24,807 bases of DNA from Gammaproteobacteria bacterium UBA7376 (GCA_002470275.1 DKNY01000005.1:25103-49909); one strand, 5' to 3'; positions 14,484-22,590 are shown, numbered from the stretch's first letter. Notes: generated by a model from the sequence alone, not told the origin. Program-made: numbers and translations.

Positions 14484-15194
14484 TTACCACTTTTCAATTG
14501 AGGTGCGTAGATCGAGCTCAAAGGACCAGGCCTGGCGAGGCTGCTGAAAAAGATAGACGTAGGCATCGACGATGCCCTGGATATCAATCATGCCCTTCTC
14601 ACCCAGATGGGCAGCATAGTCCGGATAGCCGAGCTTTATCTTTTCACCGCCAATGGGTCCGTCCACGACCACGTGGCCAACATGTACGCCATCGCGCCCA
14701 TACTCCTTGGCCATGGCCTGAGCCAGGTTGCGGAGCGCCCCCTTTGCGGAATTGAAAGCACCAAAATTTTCCCGGCCGCGCAGCGAAGCGCTCGCGCCAG
14801 TAAAAATTAAGGTGCCGCCCTCGCTGAAGTTCCGAATGGCCTCTCTCCCAAACAGGAAGCCGCCCAGGCAGCAAACGCGCCAGCTCTCTTCGAAATACTC
14901 GGCGCTCATATCCACAATGCGGCCGGGCGTGTTGTTACCCGTGTTGTAAATGGCGAGGCTAAGGTGCTTTCCGGCGCGCCGAAACAGATCGCGAGTCTGT
15001 TCCTCGTTCGTGGCGTCGGCGACAACCCCCTCGGCCGTACCGCCGTCGCTGCGAATGATCTCTACTACGGCCTCGAGCTTTTCTGGGGTTCTACCTCCAG
15101 CAATCACGTGCAGCCCGAGGGCTGCAAAGCGAATACACAGCTGTGCCCCCAACCCCTCCACCGGCCCGACGCCGCTGATGAGTGCTGTAGCCAT
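14484..15194 (-). CDS. Atypical short-chain dehydrogenase/reductase, Tyr replaced by Phe
   Basis: The 236-residue Rossmann-fold SDR-like protein starts at ATG 15194, with AAGGAG six bases upstream. The frame extends 46 residues further with no SDR character and is rejected. The nucleotide-binding loop is atypical (SGVGPVEGLGAQL rather than TGxxxGxG), and the NNAG motif reads YNTGN. FTGASAS holds the catalytic-type Ser. The YxxxK motif reads FNSAK (Phe147, Lys151), so the catalytic Tyr is missing. VAHVVIDG-like HVGHVVVDGP follows. I recall a group of bacterial SDR-like proteins with this Phe, so it is probably a family trait rather than a damaged gene. Catalysis by the classical mechanism is doubtful. 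It may be a non-classical reductase or an accessory protein. It is convergent with the MaoC pair. Confidence 0.88.
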   Translation of the reverse strand: MATALISGVGPVEGLGAQLCIRFAALGLHVIAGGRTPEKLEAVVEIIRSDGGTAEGVVADATNEEQTRDLFRRAGKHLSLAIYNTGNNTPGRIVDMSAEYFEESWRVCCLGGFLFGREAIRNFSEGGTLIFTGASASLRGRENFGAFNSAKGALRNLAQAMAKEYGRDGVHVGHVVVDGPIGGEKIKLGYPDYAAHLGEKGMIDIQGIVDAYVYLFQQPRQAWSFELDLRTSIEKW

Positions 15195-15337
15195 AAACTT
15201 CTCCTTGATTGAGTGCCTACCGGGTCGTTGAACCCGTGGTTGAAGAAAGGTACCGAAGTACCGCAAATTTTTCAGCTTGATGGCATGTCCAAGAATGGGT
15301 GAGGCGGATAGATTGAATAAATGTGGAGGCATGACAG

Positions 15338-16276
15338 ATGAAAATTGTTTCTCTATTGCCCAGCGCCACAGAGCTGCTTTGCGAACTTGGGCTTGGCGAA
15401 AACCTGGTTGGGGTCAGTCATGAGTGCGACTATCCAGACTTTGTGCTGACGCTGCCCAAGGTCACGCGGAGCCTCATACCCAAGGGTACGCCGAGCGACA
15501 CGATCAACGCTTTGGTGTCTGAGCAGTTGGTGACCGAGCATGCGCTGTATCACCTGGACTATGATTTGCTGGGAGAGCTGCAGCCTGACTTCTTGGTCAC
15601 GCAGTCGCTTTGTGAGGTCTGTGCGGTGGCCCAAGATGAGGTGATGCGTGCGATTCAGAAGCTACCCTCTTCCCCGAGGGTGATCAATCTAGAGCCCTCT
15701 AGGCTGTCAGATGTCTACGCGACCCTGGGCCTGATTGGACGCGAGACCCAGCGCCAGAGTGCCGCGCAGGCTGCAGTAGACGCGCTAAAGCACCGGGTCG
15801 CCCGCGTTAGCGAAAGAACGCGCCGCCATCTCCCTATGGCGCATCGGCCTAGGGTGGTCTTTTTAGAATGGCTTAATCCCCCGTTTAATGCTGGCCACTG
15901 GACCCCTGAGTTGATCGAGATGGCGGGTGGCATCAGCCTGTTGGACAATCGTTTTTGTCCCTCCCAGGCCTTGCGCTGGGCAGACATTTGGGCTGCCGCC
16001 CCAGATATCCTCTTTGTCGCTTGCTGTGGTTTCGACGAGCAGCGAACGCTCGTGGATATTGCCGCTCTCGTAGGTGAGATGTCGGCAGCGCCGCCGAATC
16101 TGCAGACGCTTTTATATCTGGTGGACGGTAATGCTTACTTTAGCCGGCCAGGACCCCGTCTCGTAGATAGTCTTGAGATCATGGCCCATGCCCTACACCC
16201 CCAGATCCATGCGCTTCCAGATCACCTTGTTCCAGCCCAGAACCTGGGGCCTGCAGCAAAGCTCGGTCGCGGTTAG
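15338..16276 (+). CDS. Cobalamin-binding (BtuF/TroA-like) protein without signal peptide
   Basis: The 312-residue class III periplasmic-binding-protein fold resembles BtuF-type and iron-complex substrate-binding proteins: IVSLLPSATELLCELGLGENLVGVSHECDYP, ELQPDFLVTQ, SLCEVCAV, FLEWLNPPFNAGHWTPELIEMAGG, and SRPGPRLVDSLEIMAH near the C-terminus. It has no signal peptide or lipobox, and the start (ATG 15338, GGAGG eight bases upstream) opens straight on the first beta-strand. It is therefore predicted to be cytoplasmic. No ABC permease or ATPase gene is adjacent. Many genomes carry such stand-alone forms annotated as cobalamin-binding protein. I cannot verify the ligand. Its stop overlaps that of the convergent YciI-like gene. 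Confidence 0.85.
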   Translation: MKIVSLLPSATELLCELGLGENLVGVSHECDYPDFVLTLPKVTRSLIPKGTPSDTINALVSEQLVTEHALYHLDYDLLGELQPDFLVTQSLCEVCAVAQDEVMRAIQKLPSSPRVINLEPSRLSDVYATLGLIGRETQRQSAAQAAVDALKHRVARVSERTRRHLPMAHRPRVVFLEWLNPPFNAGHWTPELIEMAGGISLLDNRFCPSQALRWADIWAAAPDILFVACCGFDEQRTLVDIAALVGEMSAAPPNLQTLLYLVDGNAYFSRPGPRLVDSLEIMAHALHPQIHALPDHLVPAQNLGPAAKLGRG

Positions 16277-16557
16277 CTTTCCATCCCGGGAATGACCTGG
16301 CGAAAGGCCTGTATCTCAACCTGGTCGAATAGACCGGCGAGCCGGTAGGGGTCCTCTGCGGCGAAGGCTTCAGCTGCACTGCGGTCGGCACAGTCAACAA
16401 AAAGAATGGATCCTATGGGGGTTGATTCATCCTCCCCCAGCAGCGGCCCCGCAAATCTAACCGGGTGGTGCGTCAGATACTCAAGGTGAGCGGGCCGAGT
16501 CTGCTGTCTTCGTTCCAGCATGTTCGTGCGGTCGCGACAAATGATTGCGTAGAGCAT
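16273..16557 (-). CDS. YciI-like protein
   Basis: The 94-residue ferredoxin-like-fold protein belongs to the YciI family: MLYAIICRDR start, RPAHLEYLTHHP with the conserved His, GSILFVDCADRSAAEAFAAEDPY with the conserved Asp, and a C-terminal strand. The molecular role of the family is mostly unknown, though some members act on chlorinated aromatics. The start ATG is ten bases after the esterase stop on the same strand, with GAGAG overlapping that stop, so the two form an operon. The stop codon shares bases with the stop of the opposite-strand gene (TTAG at 16273-16276). Confidence 0.9.
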   Translation of the reverse strand: MLYAIICRDRTNMLERRQQTRPAHLEYLTHHPVRFAGPLLGEDESTPIGSILFVDCADRSAAEAFAAEDPYRLAGLFDQVEIQAFRQVIPGMES

Positions 16558-16567
16558 GTGCGTCTCT

Positions 16568-17494
16568 CTAGTTTAGATGTTTGCGAAGGATGTCGACGGT
16601 TTTTAAGAAGGGGCCCCGGGAGCAGTCAAAGATCGCGGCAGTTGCGAAGAAATCGTGTACCAGGCCTGAACAGTTTATATGCTGGGTGGCTACGCCAGCT
16701 GCCTCCAGGGCTGCGCCATAGACCGTACCTTCGTCCCTGAGGGGATCAAATTCTGCGGTCACTACCAGTGCCGGGGGCAAGCCAGCTAAGCTTTCCGCAT
16801 GCAGCGGCGCCAGGCGCGGGTCCTGTCGTTGGTCACTGGCGGGACAGTAAGTGTCCCAAAACCACTGCATTGTTGCGGTTTCCAGAATGTAGCCCTGAGC
16901 ATTATCGACGTAGGAAGGGCGGCTAAGATCGCTATCGACAACGGGATAGAGCAAGCACTGGTGCGCCAGGGTTGGGCCCTGTCGGTCGCGCGCAAGCAGC
17001 GCCATGACCGTGGCCAGATTGCCCCCAGCGCTCTCACCCGCAGTGCCTAGTTTACCATTCCCATTCAGCTCAGCCTGATGTTCGGCTACCCAGCAGGTGG
17101 CCGCATAGCTGTCATCGACGGCGGCAGGGAAGCGGTGTTCAGGTGCCAGTCTATAATCCACTGAAACCACGACCAGACTGGCCAAAGTGCTGAGTTCCCG
17201 ACAAACCGAATCACTGGTGTCGAGGTCGCCAATCACCCAACCGCCCCCATGGAAATAGAGGAGGATGCCAAACGGCCCGGCGCCAGCTGGTCGGTAGATA
17301 CGAATGGGCATGTCGCCCGCTGGACCGGGTATCGAGCGATCTTCTACGTTGAAGACTGGCAGGCTTGGATCAACTGGGCGAATGGCACGATAGACGGCGC
17401 GAGCGTCCTGGATGGGCAGGTCAGATAGGCTCGGCATCGGTCCGGCCTGGGCAAGGGCCTCGAACCTGGCCTGATATTCAGCGGCTAGTGGCAT
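16568..17494 (-). CDS. Alpha/beta hydrolase, HSL-family esterase
   Basis: The 308-residue esterase/lipase belongs to the hormone-sensitive-lipase group (bacterial family IV). The oxyanion motif HGGGW is at 82-86. The nucleophile is Ser155 in GESAGG, and Asp250 (TAEFDPLRDEG) and His280 (GLVHDFF) complete the triad. YRLAPEHRFPAA is another family signature. The start is chosen at ATG 17494 because GGAG lies nine bases upstream. In-frame ATG 17539 and TTG 17545 are further out and have no ribosome-binding site. There is no signal peptide, so it is cytoplasmic, probably cleaving short- to medium-chain esters. It is the first gene of a unit with the YciI-like gene. The divergent ClpP-like gene starts 159 bases away. 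Confidence 0.94.
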   Translation of the reverse strand: MPLAAEYQARFEALAQAGPMPSLSDLPIQDARAVYRAIRPVDPSLPVFNVEDRSIPGPAGDMPIRIYRPAGAGPFGILLYFHGGGWVIGDLDTSDSVCRELSTLASLVVVSVDYRLAPEHRFPAAVDDSYAATCWVAEHQAELNGNGKLGTAGESAGGNLATVMALLARDRQGPTLAHQCLLYPVVDSDLSRPSYVDNAQGYILETATMQWFWDTYCPASDQRQDPRLAPLHAESLAGLPPALVVTAEFDPLRDEGTVYGAALEAAGVATQHINCSGLVHDFFATAAIFDCSRGPFLKTVDILRKHLN

Positions 17495-17652
17495 TGAAAT
17501 CTTCTCCAGCGGCCCAAAGATAGGTCGATCGGTCAGCATACTCAAAGTAAAGGCGCTACACTAGCGCGCCAGGAGTTGCGGCTTAGCCGTGTTTTGGGCC
17601 AAGGGCACCGCGTTAAGCAACGGCCCGCGTTGAATAAAGGGAGTGATCCACC

Positions 17653-18240
17653 ATGCGTTTAGAAAGCGAACAAGAGGTTGCTGAGGTAGCCAAGAACTTC
17701 AACATGCTAGAGAGCATGCTGTTAAAAAATAGAACGCTCACCTTGTTTGGCGAAATCAACCAGGAAGTGGCCAGACGTACTGCCGAACGGCTGTTAGCCC
17801 TGGCGTTCGAGTCTGATGACCCCATTACGCTGTTCATTGGGTCGCCTGGCGGGCACGTGGAGTCCGGAGACACCATTTTCGACATGATTCGCTTCATCAA
17901 GCCCACAGTCCGCGTTATTGGGACAGGCTGGGTTGGAAGCATCGCGACACACATCTATCTGGCTACGGAGACGGAGAACCGCTACGCATTGCCCAACACC
18001 CGTTTTCTAATTCACCAACCCTCGGGTGGTTTCGGAGGTGATGCCTCGGATATTGAAATTCACGCGCGAGAAATCTTAAAGACCAAGGCCCGGATCAACG
18101 GCATTATTGCCGATCAAACCGGTCAGAGCGTTGAGAAGGTGACCGAAGATACCCAGCGCGATTACTGGATGAGTGCAGAGGAGTCGGTGACCTACGGCCT
18201 GGTGGGCAAAATTATTGCCGGGGCTGACGAGCTAGGCTGA
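17653..18240 (+). CDS. ClpP-family serine protease, stand-alone paralogue
   Basis: The 195-residue protein has the ClpP/crotonase fold with a complete triad: Ser96 (GWVGSIATHIYLA), His121 (FLIHQPSGG) and Asp170 (TQRDYWMSAEE). The spacings of 25 and 49 residues are the same as in E. coli ClpP. FIGSPGGHVESGDTIFDMIRFIKPTV forms the oxyanion and handle region. The N-terminus is different (MRLESEQEVAEVAKNF) and lacks the hydrophobic axial-loop segment that docks ClpX or ClpA. The nucleophile is followed by Ile instead of Met. AAGGGAG lies nine bases upstream of ATG 17653. No clpX, clpA or trigger-factor gene is nearby, so this is probably an accessory ClpP forming its own or mixed rings. It is divergent from the esterase and convergent with the MFS gene. 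Confidence 0.92.
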   Translation: MRLESEQEVAEVAKNFNMLESMLLKNRTLTLFGEINQEVARRTAERLLALAFESDDPITLFIGSPGGHVESGDTIFDMIRFIKPTVRVIGTGWVGSIATHIYLATETENRYALPNTRFLIHQPSGGFGGDASDIEIHAREILKTKARINGIIADQTGQSVEKVTEDTQRDYWMSAEESVTYGLVGKIIAGADELG

Positions 18241-18242
18241 TA

Positions 18243-18257
18243 CCGTGCCCGGCACGG
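18243..18257. terminator. Short hairpin between convergent genes
   Basis: CCGTGC-CCG-GCACGG folds into a 6-bp GC-rich hairpin that fills the 18-base gap between the ClpP-like stop and the MFS stop. There is no T-tract on either strand, so intrinsic termination would be weak. It could protect both 3' ends. Confidence 0.35.
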
Positions 18258-18258
18258 C

Positions 18259-19512
18259 CTATAGACGATCCAGGTGGCGTCCCATATGCCACTGATGCAA
18301 AGCGCCCCAAAGTATGACGCCAAGGGTGAAATAGAGCCCGTAGCGAAGGCTATCGATACCTGCAAAATCCAGGGTGAGATCGCTAATGGTCCCCACGCTT
18401 AAGGGTCCCAGGCCTAGGCCGATAATGTTGAGGCTGAAAAGGTTGATCGCTGCCGCGACCGATCGCATCTCAACCGGCACAAGAGACTGCAGGATGGCGA
18501 AGTTCACGCCAAGATAGACCCCGCCCAGGGCTGCAGGCCCGACGTACCAGATGGCCGCCCAAAACGGATCCTGCGAGGAGTAGCACAGGTAGGCAAAGGG
18601 CAGGTAAATCAAAATGGTCAGGCTCACCAGCTTGGCACGCCAACCTTCACCGAATTTGGCCACGCGGTCCGCCACATAACCCCCCAGGAAGGTGCCCAAG
18701 CCGCCCCCGACGCCAATGGCTAGGGCGAGAAAGGTACCGGATTCACCAGTGCTGTAATCATGAATGCGCTGGAAGTAGACGGGTACCCAGGCGATGGAGG
18801 CATACCCGGCCAAAGAGATCAGAGCGTTTGCGATAAGCAGGTGGCGTGAGGCAGCGCTTTTGAACATGAAGCTGAGGACGGCCCTAAAGGGTGGGGCGGG
18901 CGGTCTTTCGCTAAGTCCATCGGCGTAGCCCCGGGGTGGCTCGACCATGGTCAGTCGGACGAGCACCGCGATGAATAAACCAGGGACACCGGCGACCACG
19001 AAGGCCCACCGCCAGTCCAGCCACTCGTTGACCCATCCTCCGATCAGGTAACCCAGCATAATGCCGAAATTGACGCCCAGACCAAATATGGCCATGGCGG
19101 TGGCCCGTTCGTGGGGTGCATAGAGGTCCGAGATGATCGAGTGGGAGGGGGGATTAGAGCCCGCCTCGCCAACGCCGACGCCGATACGAGCCAGCAGCAG
19201 ATGCCAGAACTGAACTGCGGCCCCGCAAAGGACGGTCATAGCGCTCCATAACGAGATCGAGAACGTGATCAGGTTACGGCGATTGTGGCGATCAGCCCAC
19301 ATGGCCATGGGCATGCCCAAGGTGGCATAGAAAATCGCAAACATGACCCCGGTGAGCAAACCAAGCTGGGTATCGCTGATCTGAAAGGCCAGCTTGATGG
19401 GCTCCTGGAGAATGGCGACGATCTGTCGATCCACGTGGCTGGAGGTGAATACTAAGACCAGCAGGGCGAGGGTATAGCTCCGCTGCCGATCAGAAATCTT
19501 ATTATTTTGCAT
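18259..19512 (-). CDS. Major facilitator superfamily transporter, spinster-like
   Basis: The 417-residue inner-membrane protein has about twelve hydrophobic segments. The MFS signature between TM2 and TM3 is clear (MPMAMWADRHNRRNLI). The N-terminal SSHVDRQIVAILQEPIKLAFQISDTQLGLLTG and RIGVGVGEAGSNPPSHSIISDLYAPHERATAMA resemble the spinster-like group common in marine and sphingomonad-type bacteria. The substrate is unknown; small organic acids or lipids are possible. No good ribosome-binding site precedes ATG 19512. It lies 44 bases after the LptG-like stop on the same strand and may share its transcript. The gap carries AAAACCGGTTTTTTTT on the minus strand, too weak to call a terminator. Confidence 0.92.
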   Translation of the reverse strand: MQNNKISDRQRSYTLALLVLVFTSSHVDRQIVAILQEPIKLAFQISDTQLGLLTGVMFAIFYATLGMPMAMWADRHNRRNLITFSISLWSAMTVLCGAAVQFWHLLLARIGVGVGEAGSNPPSHSIISDLYAPHERATAMAIFGLGVNFGIMLGYLIGGWVNEWLDWRWAFVVAGVPGLFIAVLVRLTMVEPPRGYADGLSERPPAPPFRAVLSFMFKSAASRHLLIANALISLAGYASIAWVPVYFQRIHDYSTGESGTFLALAIGVGGGLGTFLGGYVADRVAKFGEGWRAKLVSLTILIYLPFAYLCYSSQDPFWAAIWYVGPAALGGVYLGVNFAILQSLVPVEMRSVAAAINLFSLNIIGLGLGPLSVGTISDLTLDFAGIDSLRYGLYFTLGVILWGALHQWHMGRHLDRL

Positions 19513-19556
19513 CAGAAGAGTATGCCGCCATCAGCGAAAGAAAAAAAACCGGTTTT

Positions 19557-20627
19557 TCAGGCCTGGCGCCGAATGAGGAGTATGGCGGTGCCGATAAAGA
19601 TCAGGGCGGGAAGACCCACGGCAAGCCACGGAGGGGTGCCAAATACGATAGCCGTTGGGGCAAACAAGTCCTGTAAATATTTGAAGCCAAGGCCGATAAA
19701 AATGCCCATGGCGATGCGTTGTCCCACACCGGTATCGCGCAGCGGGCCAAGGGCGATGGCCAGGGCCAGCAGCGCCATGCCGGCGAAGGTTAGGGGTTTT
19801 AACAGGCGATTCCAAAAGACCAAGCCATAGTCCGTGGCATCCAGAGACTGGCGTTCCAGTAGCCGTATCTGCAGTAAGACGCGGCTGAGCGGCATTCTTC
19901 TTGGTTCCAAAAATGCCTGATTGGCAAGTTGAGCCGGCGTGACCGGATTTTTCCAAAGGCGTTGTTCGAAGTCTGTTGACTGAACGTCAGTCTCGCTCAA
20001 TACGCTGAGCGAACCATTCCTGAGCGTCCAGGTCTCTGTCTGGGTATCGAAGATTCCGGCCTGGGCTCTAATGCTGCGCTGGAGTTGGTTTTGATCATCT
20101 ACATGATATTGAACGATGTCCTTTAGCGTGCCGTCGCTGCCTATCGATTTGATCTGCATATAGAGACCCCCGTCCCGAAACCACAGCCCCCCTCGTTGAG
20201 CCAGGGCGTCCTCGCCGAATTGGGCCCCCAACTTCTGCCGCTCTGCTTTCTCCTCGCTGGACGGAGCGATGGTCTCGCTGAGGCTGATGCTGATGACCAA
20301 CCAGAAAATAAGCGTGGGAACCAAGGCCATGAATAGCCGCGTGGCGGAGGCCCCCGCTGCTCGCATGGCGGTAAGCTCGCCGTGTTCAGCCAAATCACCC
20401 AGCGCCAGGAGGACGCCAAGAAAGACGCCATAGGTCAGCAGTTCGTCAAAGCGGCGAGGACCCGTCAGCAGGACGTAGTAGATGGCGTCGGCAAGACTAT
20501 AGCTGCTCTGACGCTCGCCCAGTTCTTCAACCAGGGCGAAGAGCAGCGTCAAACCTGTCAAGCTGAGCATGACCAGCGTGATGGCGGCTAGGCAGCGTAG
20601 GGTCAGGTATCGGTCAACGAGATACAT
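19557..20627 (-). CDS. lptG: LptG-like LPS export permease, no LptF neighbour
   Basis: The 356-residue protein has the LptF/LptG permease layout. TM1-3 lie in the first 125 residues (about 13-33, 60-82, 100-122), a periplasmic beta-jellyroll follows (about 130-265), and three helices close the protein (about 275-350). LWFRDGGLYMQIKSI, WTLRNGSLSVLSE, FWNRLLKPLTFAGMALLALAIALGPLR and TAIVFGTPPWLAVGLPALIF match LptG better than LptF. LptG with LptF and the ATPase LptB2 extracts LPS from the inner membrane toward LptC and LptA. In most gammaproteobacteria lptF and lptG are adjacent. Here the neighbours are a SulP gene and an MFS gene. The start is three bases after the SulP stop, so translation is coupled. 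It is either the genome's only LptG, relocated, or an extra paralogue. Confidence 0.9.
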   Translation of the reverse strand: MYLVDRYLTLRCLAAITLVMLSLTGLTLLFALVEELGERQSSYSLADAIYYVLLTGPRRFDELLTYGVFLGVLLALGDLAEHGELTAMRAAGASATRLFMALVPTLIFWLVISISLSETIAPSSEEKAERQKLGAQFGEDALAQRGGLWFRDGGLYMQIKSIGSDGTLKDIVQYHVDDQNQLQRSIRAQAGIFDTQTETWTLRNGSLSVLSETDVQSTDFEQRLWKNPVTPAQLANQAFLEPRRMPLSRVLLQIRLLERQSLDATDYGLVFWNRLLKPLTFAGMALLALAIALGPLRDTGVGQRIAMGIFIGLGFKYLQDLFAPTAIVFGTPPWLAVGLPALIFIGTAILLIRRQA

Positions 20628-20630
20628 GAG

Positions 20631-22388
20631 TTAGCGCGAGGTCGCCGGGCTGCTGGTCAGAACCCTAACGGCAGCTGATGCGGTGAGGTAAATGTTTCCG
20701 GTGAGCTGGTTTGCCAGGTTTGCATCGTCAATCCGCTGCATCATATGACCCTTAACGTCACTCAAACTCAGGCTGACGTCAGCCTTCTTTAGGTTTTCAT
20801 TCAATCTTAGCAGCATGGCAAAACCGGTTGAGTCAATTTGATTGACGGAAGAGCAGACCAGCAGGAGGTGCCGTATACCGCGCCCAGACAGCGCCCTCCT
20901 GAGTAGTTTAGCCTCGATTTGGGCCGCGTTGGCGAAATAGATGTTCTCATCAATTCTCAAGGCCATGAGGTCATGATGAATTTCAACCCGATGACGTTTG
21001 GCAGATCGGAAATGCTCCCCTCCCGGTAATTGGCCTACCCGGGTGATCACAGGCCTACTCGAGCTGCGGATAAAAAACGCGATAGAGACAATCACTCCGG
21101 CAGCTAGACCTATCTCCACGCCCAGCGCGAGGACCGCCAAGAAGGTCGCCCACTCCACCCAGGCGTCTTGGGGATAAAATCTGAGGCTATGTCGCCAATT
21201 GTTGAAGTCGAGCAGCCGGATCACGGACATGATAACGATGGCGGCGAGGACGGTATTGGGTAGCAGTGCCAAAAGGTCAGTCCACCAAAGCAGGGTAATA
21301 ACGATAACGCCAGCGCAGATCAGGGAACTCACGGGCGTCCGCGCCCCTGCTGAAACGTTAAGGCTAGATCTGGAAAATGACCCCGCCACCGGATAGGCAC
21401 CACTCACTGATGCACCGAGGTTTGCTGCACTGAGCGCAATCAGCTCCTGGTTTGCATCGATTTTTTCGCGATGCCGGCTGGCTAAGGCGGTGCCTATCGA
21501 AAAGCCTTCGATGTAGGTGACCAGAGCGATGATCGCGGCTGACGGCAATAAATCCAGCCAAAGCGCCAAATTTAAGACCGGGAAATGCAGGGCAGGTAAG
21601 CCCGACGTCACCGGGCCGACGAGGGCAAAGTGATCCGTGAGGTCTATCGCCATCCCTCCGACGATGGCTCCCATCGTTAGCAACATCGGGCCGGTTCGAG
21701 TGATGGGGTGCTTGCTGGTGTCCTGATTCAGGGCAAGCGTGAGGATTCGGCCAAGCAGGGTTGGGATCAACGCGAGAAAGGCGAGGCTGCCTAGACCGAG
21801 CCCCAGGACGGCAAGGTTTGTGTACATCAGCTCGCCCCAAAGAGCGGAAAACGCCAGCCCAGGACTTGCGGTCGAAATAGGCGCGAGTCCGAGCAGTGAC
21901 GGCAGTTGAGACAAGATGATCAGCAGAACCGCGGCGTTGATAAAGCCGGTGATAACGGGATGGCTGAGCAGGTTAACCAACCCGCCCATGCGGAACAGGC
22001 GGAGCAACAGCAGCAGGATCGCCACCTGAATCGAGATCACGCTGGTGATTGCGAGGTAATCGTTACCGTATCTTGGGGCATGGTCGCTCAGGGCGGTTGC
22101 AACCAACAGCGCGGCGATGGCCACGGGCCCCACGACGAGGTGTCGGGCACTGCCCAGAAAGGCGTAGATGAGCATGGGCAGCAGACAGGCATAGAGGCCG
22201 GCGGTGGCGGGTAGCCCGGCGAGATGCGCGTAAGCGACGGCTTGCGGAATGGTGACTAAGCCAACGATCACGCCGGCGACACCGTCGTCTGCCAGATCGG
22301 ACCGGGTATATCGCTGTAGGACCTCGATCAGGGGAACGTGGTCGCGCCAGTGCCTAACCCCTAACGCAAGGCGTTTTTTGATACGCAC
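20631..22388 (-). CDS. SulP-family anion transporter with STAS domain
   Basis: The 585-residue SLC26/SulP transporter has an N-terminal transmembrane domain (about 35-440). It includes the family hallmark GLVTIPQAVAYAHLAGLPATAGLYACLLPMLIYAFLGS and VSGAYPVAGSFSRSSLN. A cytoplasmic STAS domain follows (about 465-575), with the conserved NQIDSTGFAML loop. Such proteins move sulfate, bicarbonate, dicarboxylates or other anions, and the substrate cannot be told from sequence. The frame starts at GTG 22388 with only a weak GGAC upstream. The length and first motif fit the family, so the start is accepted. It leads a minus-strand unit with the LptG-like gene three bases downstream. It is divergent from the amidohydrolase across about 200 bases. 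Confidence 0.94.
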   Translation of the reverse strand: MRIKKRLALGVRHWRDHVPLIEVLQRYTRSDLADDGVAGVIVGLVTIPQAVAYAHLAGLPATAGLYACLLPMLIYAFLGSARHLVVGPVAIAALLVATALSDHAPRYGNDYLAITSVISIQVAILLLLLRLFRMGGLVNLLSHPVITGFINAAVLLIILSQLPSLLGLAPISTASPGLAFSALWGELMYTNLAVLGLGLGSLAFLALIPTLLGRILTLALNQDTSKHPITRTGPMLLTMGAIVGGMAIDLTDHFALVGPVTSGLPALHFPVLNLALWLDLLPSAAIIALVTYIEGFSIGTALASRHREKIDANQELIALSAANLGASVSGAYPVAGSFSRSSLNVSAGARTPVSSLICAGVIVITLLWWTDLLALLPNTVLAAIVIMSVIRLLDFNNWRHSLRFYPQDAWVEWATFLAVLALGVEIGLAAGVIVSIAFFIRSSSRPVITRVGQLPGGEHFRSAKRHRVEIHHDLMALRIDENIYFANAAQIEAKLLRRALSGRGIRHLLLVCSSVNQIDSTGFAMLLRLNENLKKADVSLSLSDVKGHMMQRIDDANLANQLTGNIYLTASAAVRVLTSSPATSR

Positions 22389-22536
22389 GTGACAAGTCCG
22401 ATAAGGTATTCGGTTTCCCGCATGCGCGAAGTCTAGCAGCTCTCCTACACGGGTGGGGGTTCCTCACGGCCTTAGCCAAGAGGGGTGTCGATTTGGCACA
22501 ATGATCCATCAAAACAACAGCGCGATAGGGGACGAC

Positions 22537-22590
22537 ATGACATTGAACGAAGGCTTTGGCCAACTGTTTCAGATTGAGGGGGCCTCCTGA
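22537..22590 (+). CDS. 17-residue mini-ORF overlapping the amidohydrolase start
   Basis: ATG 22537 to TGA 22588-22590 encodes MTLNEGFGQLFQIEGAS. AGGGGA lies about four to five bases upstream. The stop overlaps the amidohydrolase ATG as TGATG, the classical arrangement for coupled translation. The frame stays open to another ATG at 22501, which has no ribosome-binding site. It may be a leader peptide that gates translation, a genuine small protein, or the remnant of an older gene. No family is recognised. Confidence 0.4.
   Translation: MTLNEGFGQLFQIEGAS

Noticed and set aside
15249..15262. GGTAC-CGAA-GTACC stem upstream of the SDR gene as a riboswitch or terminator
   Set aside because: Only five pairs, no T-run and no larger conserved architecture.
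19541..19556. AAAACCGG followed by T8 on the minus strand after the LptG-like gene, as a terminator
   Set aside because: The palindrome has no room for a loop except a 4-bp A-T stem, which is too weak to support a call.
22494..22513. Possible sigma-54 promoter (TGGCAC motif) ahead of the amidohydrolase
   Set aside because: The required GC of the -12 element (TTGC type) is not found at the right spacing.
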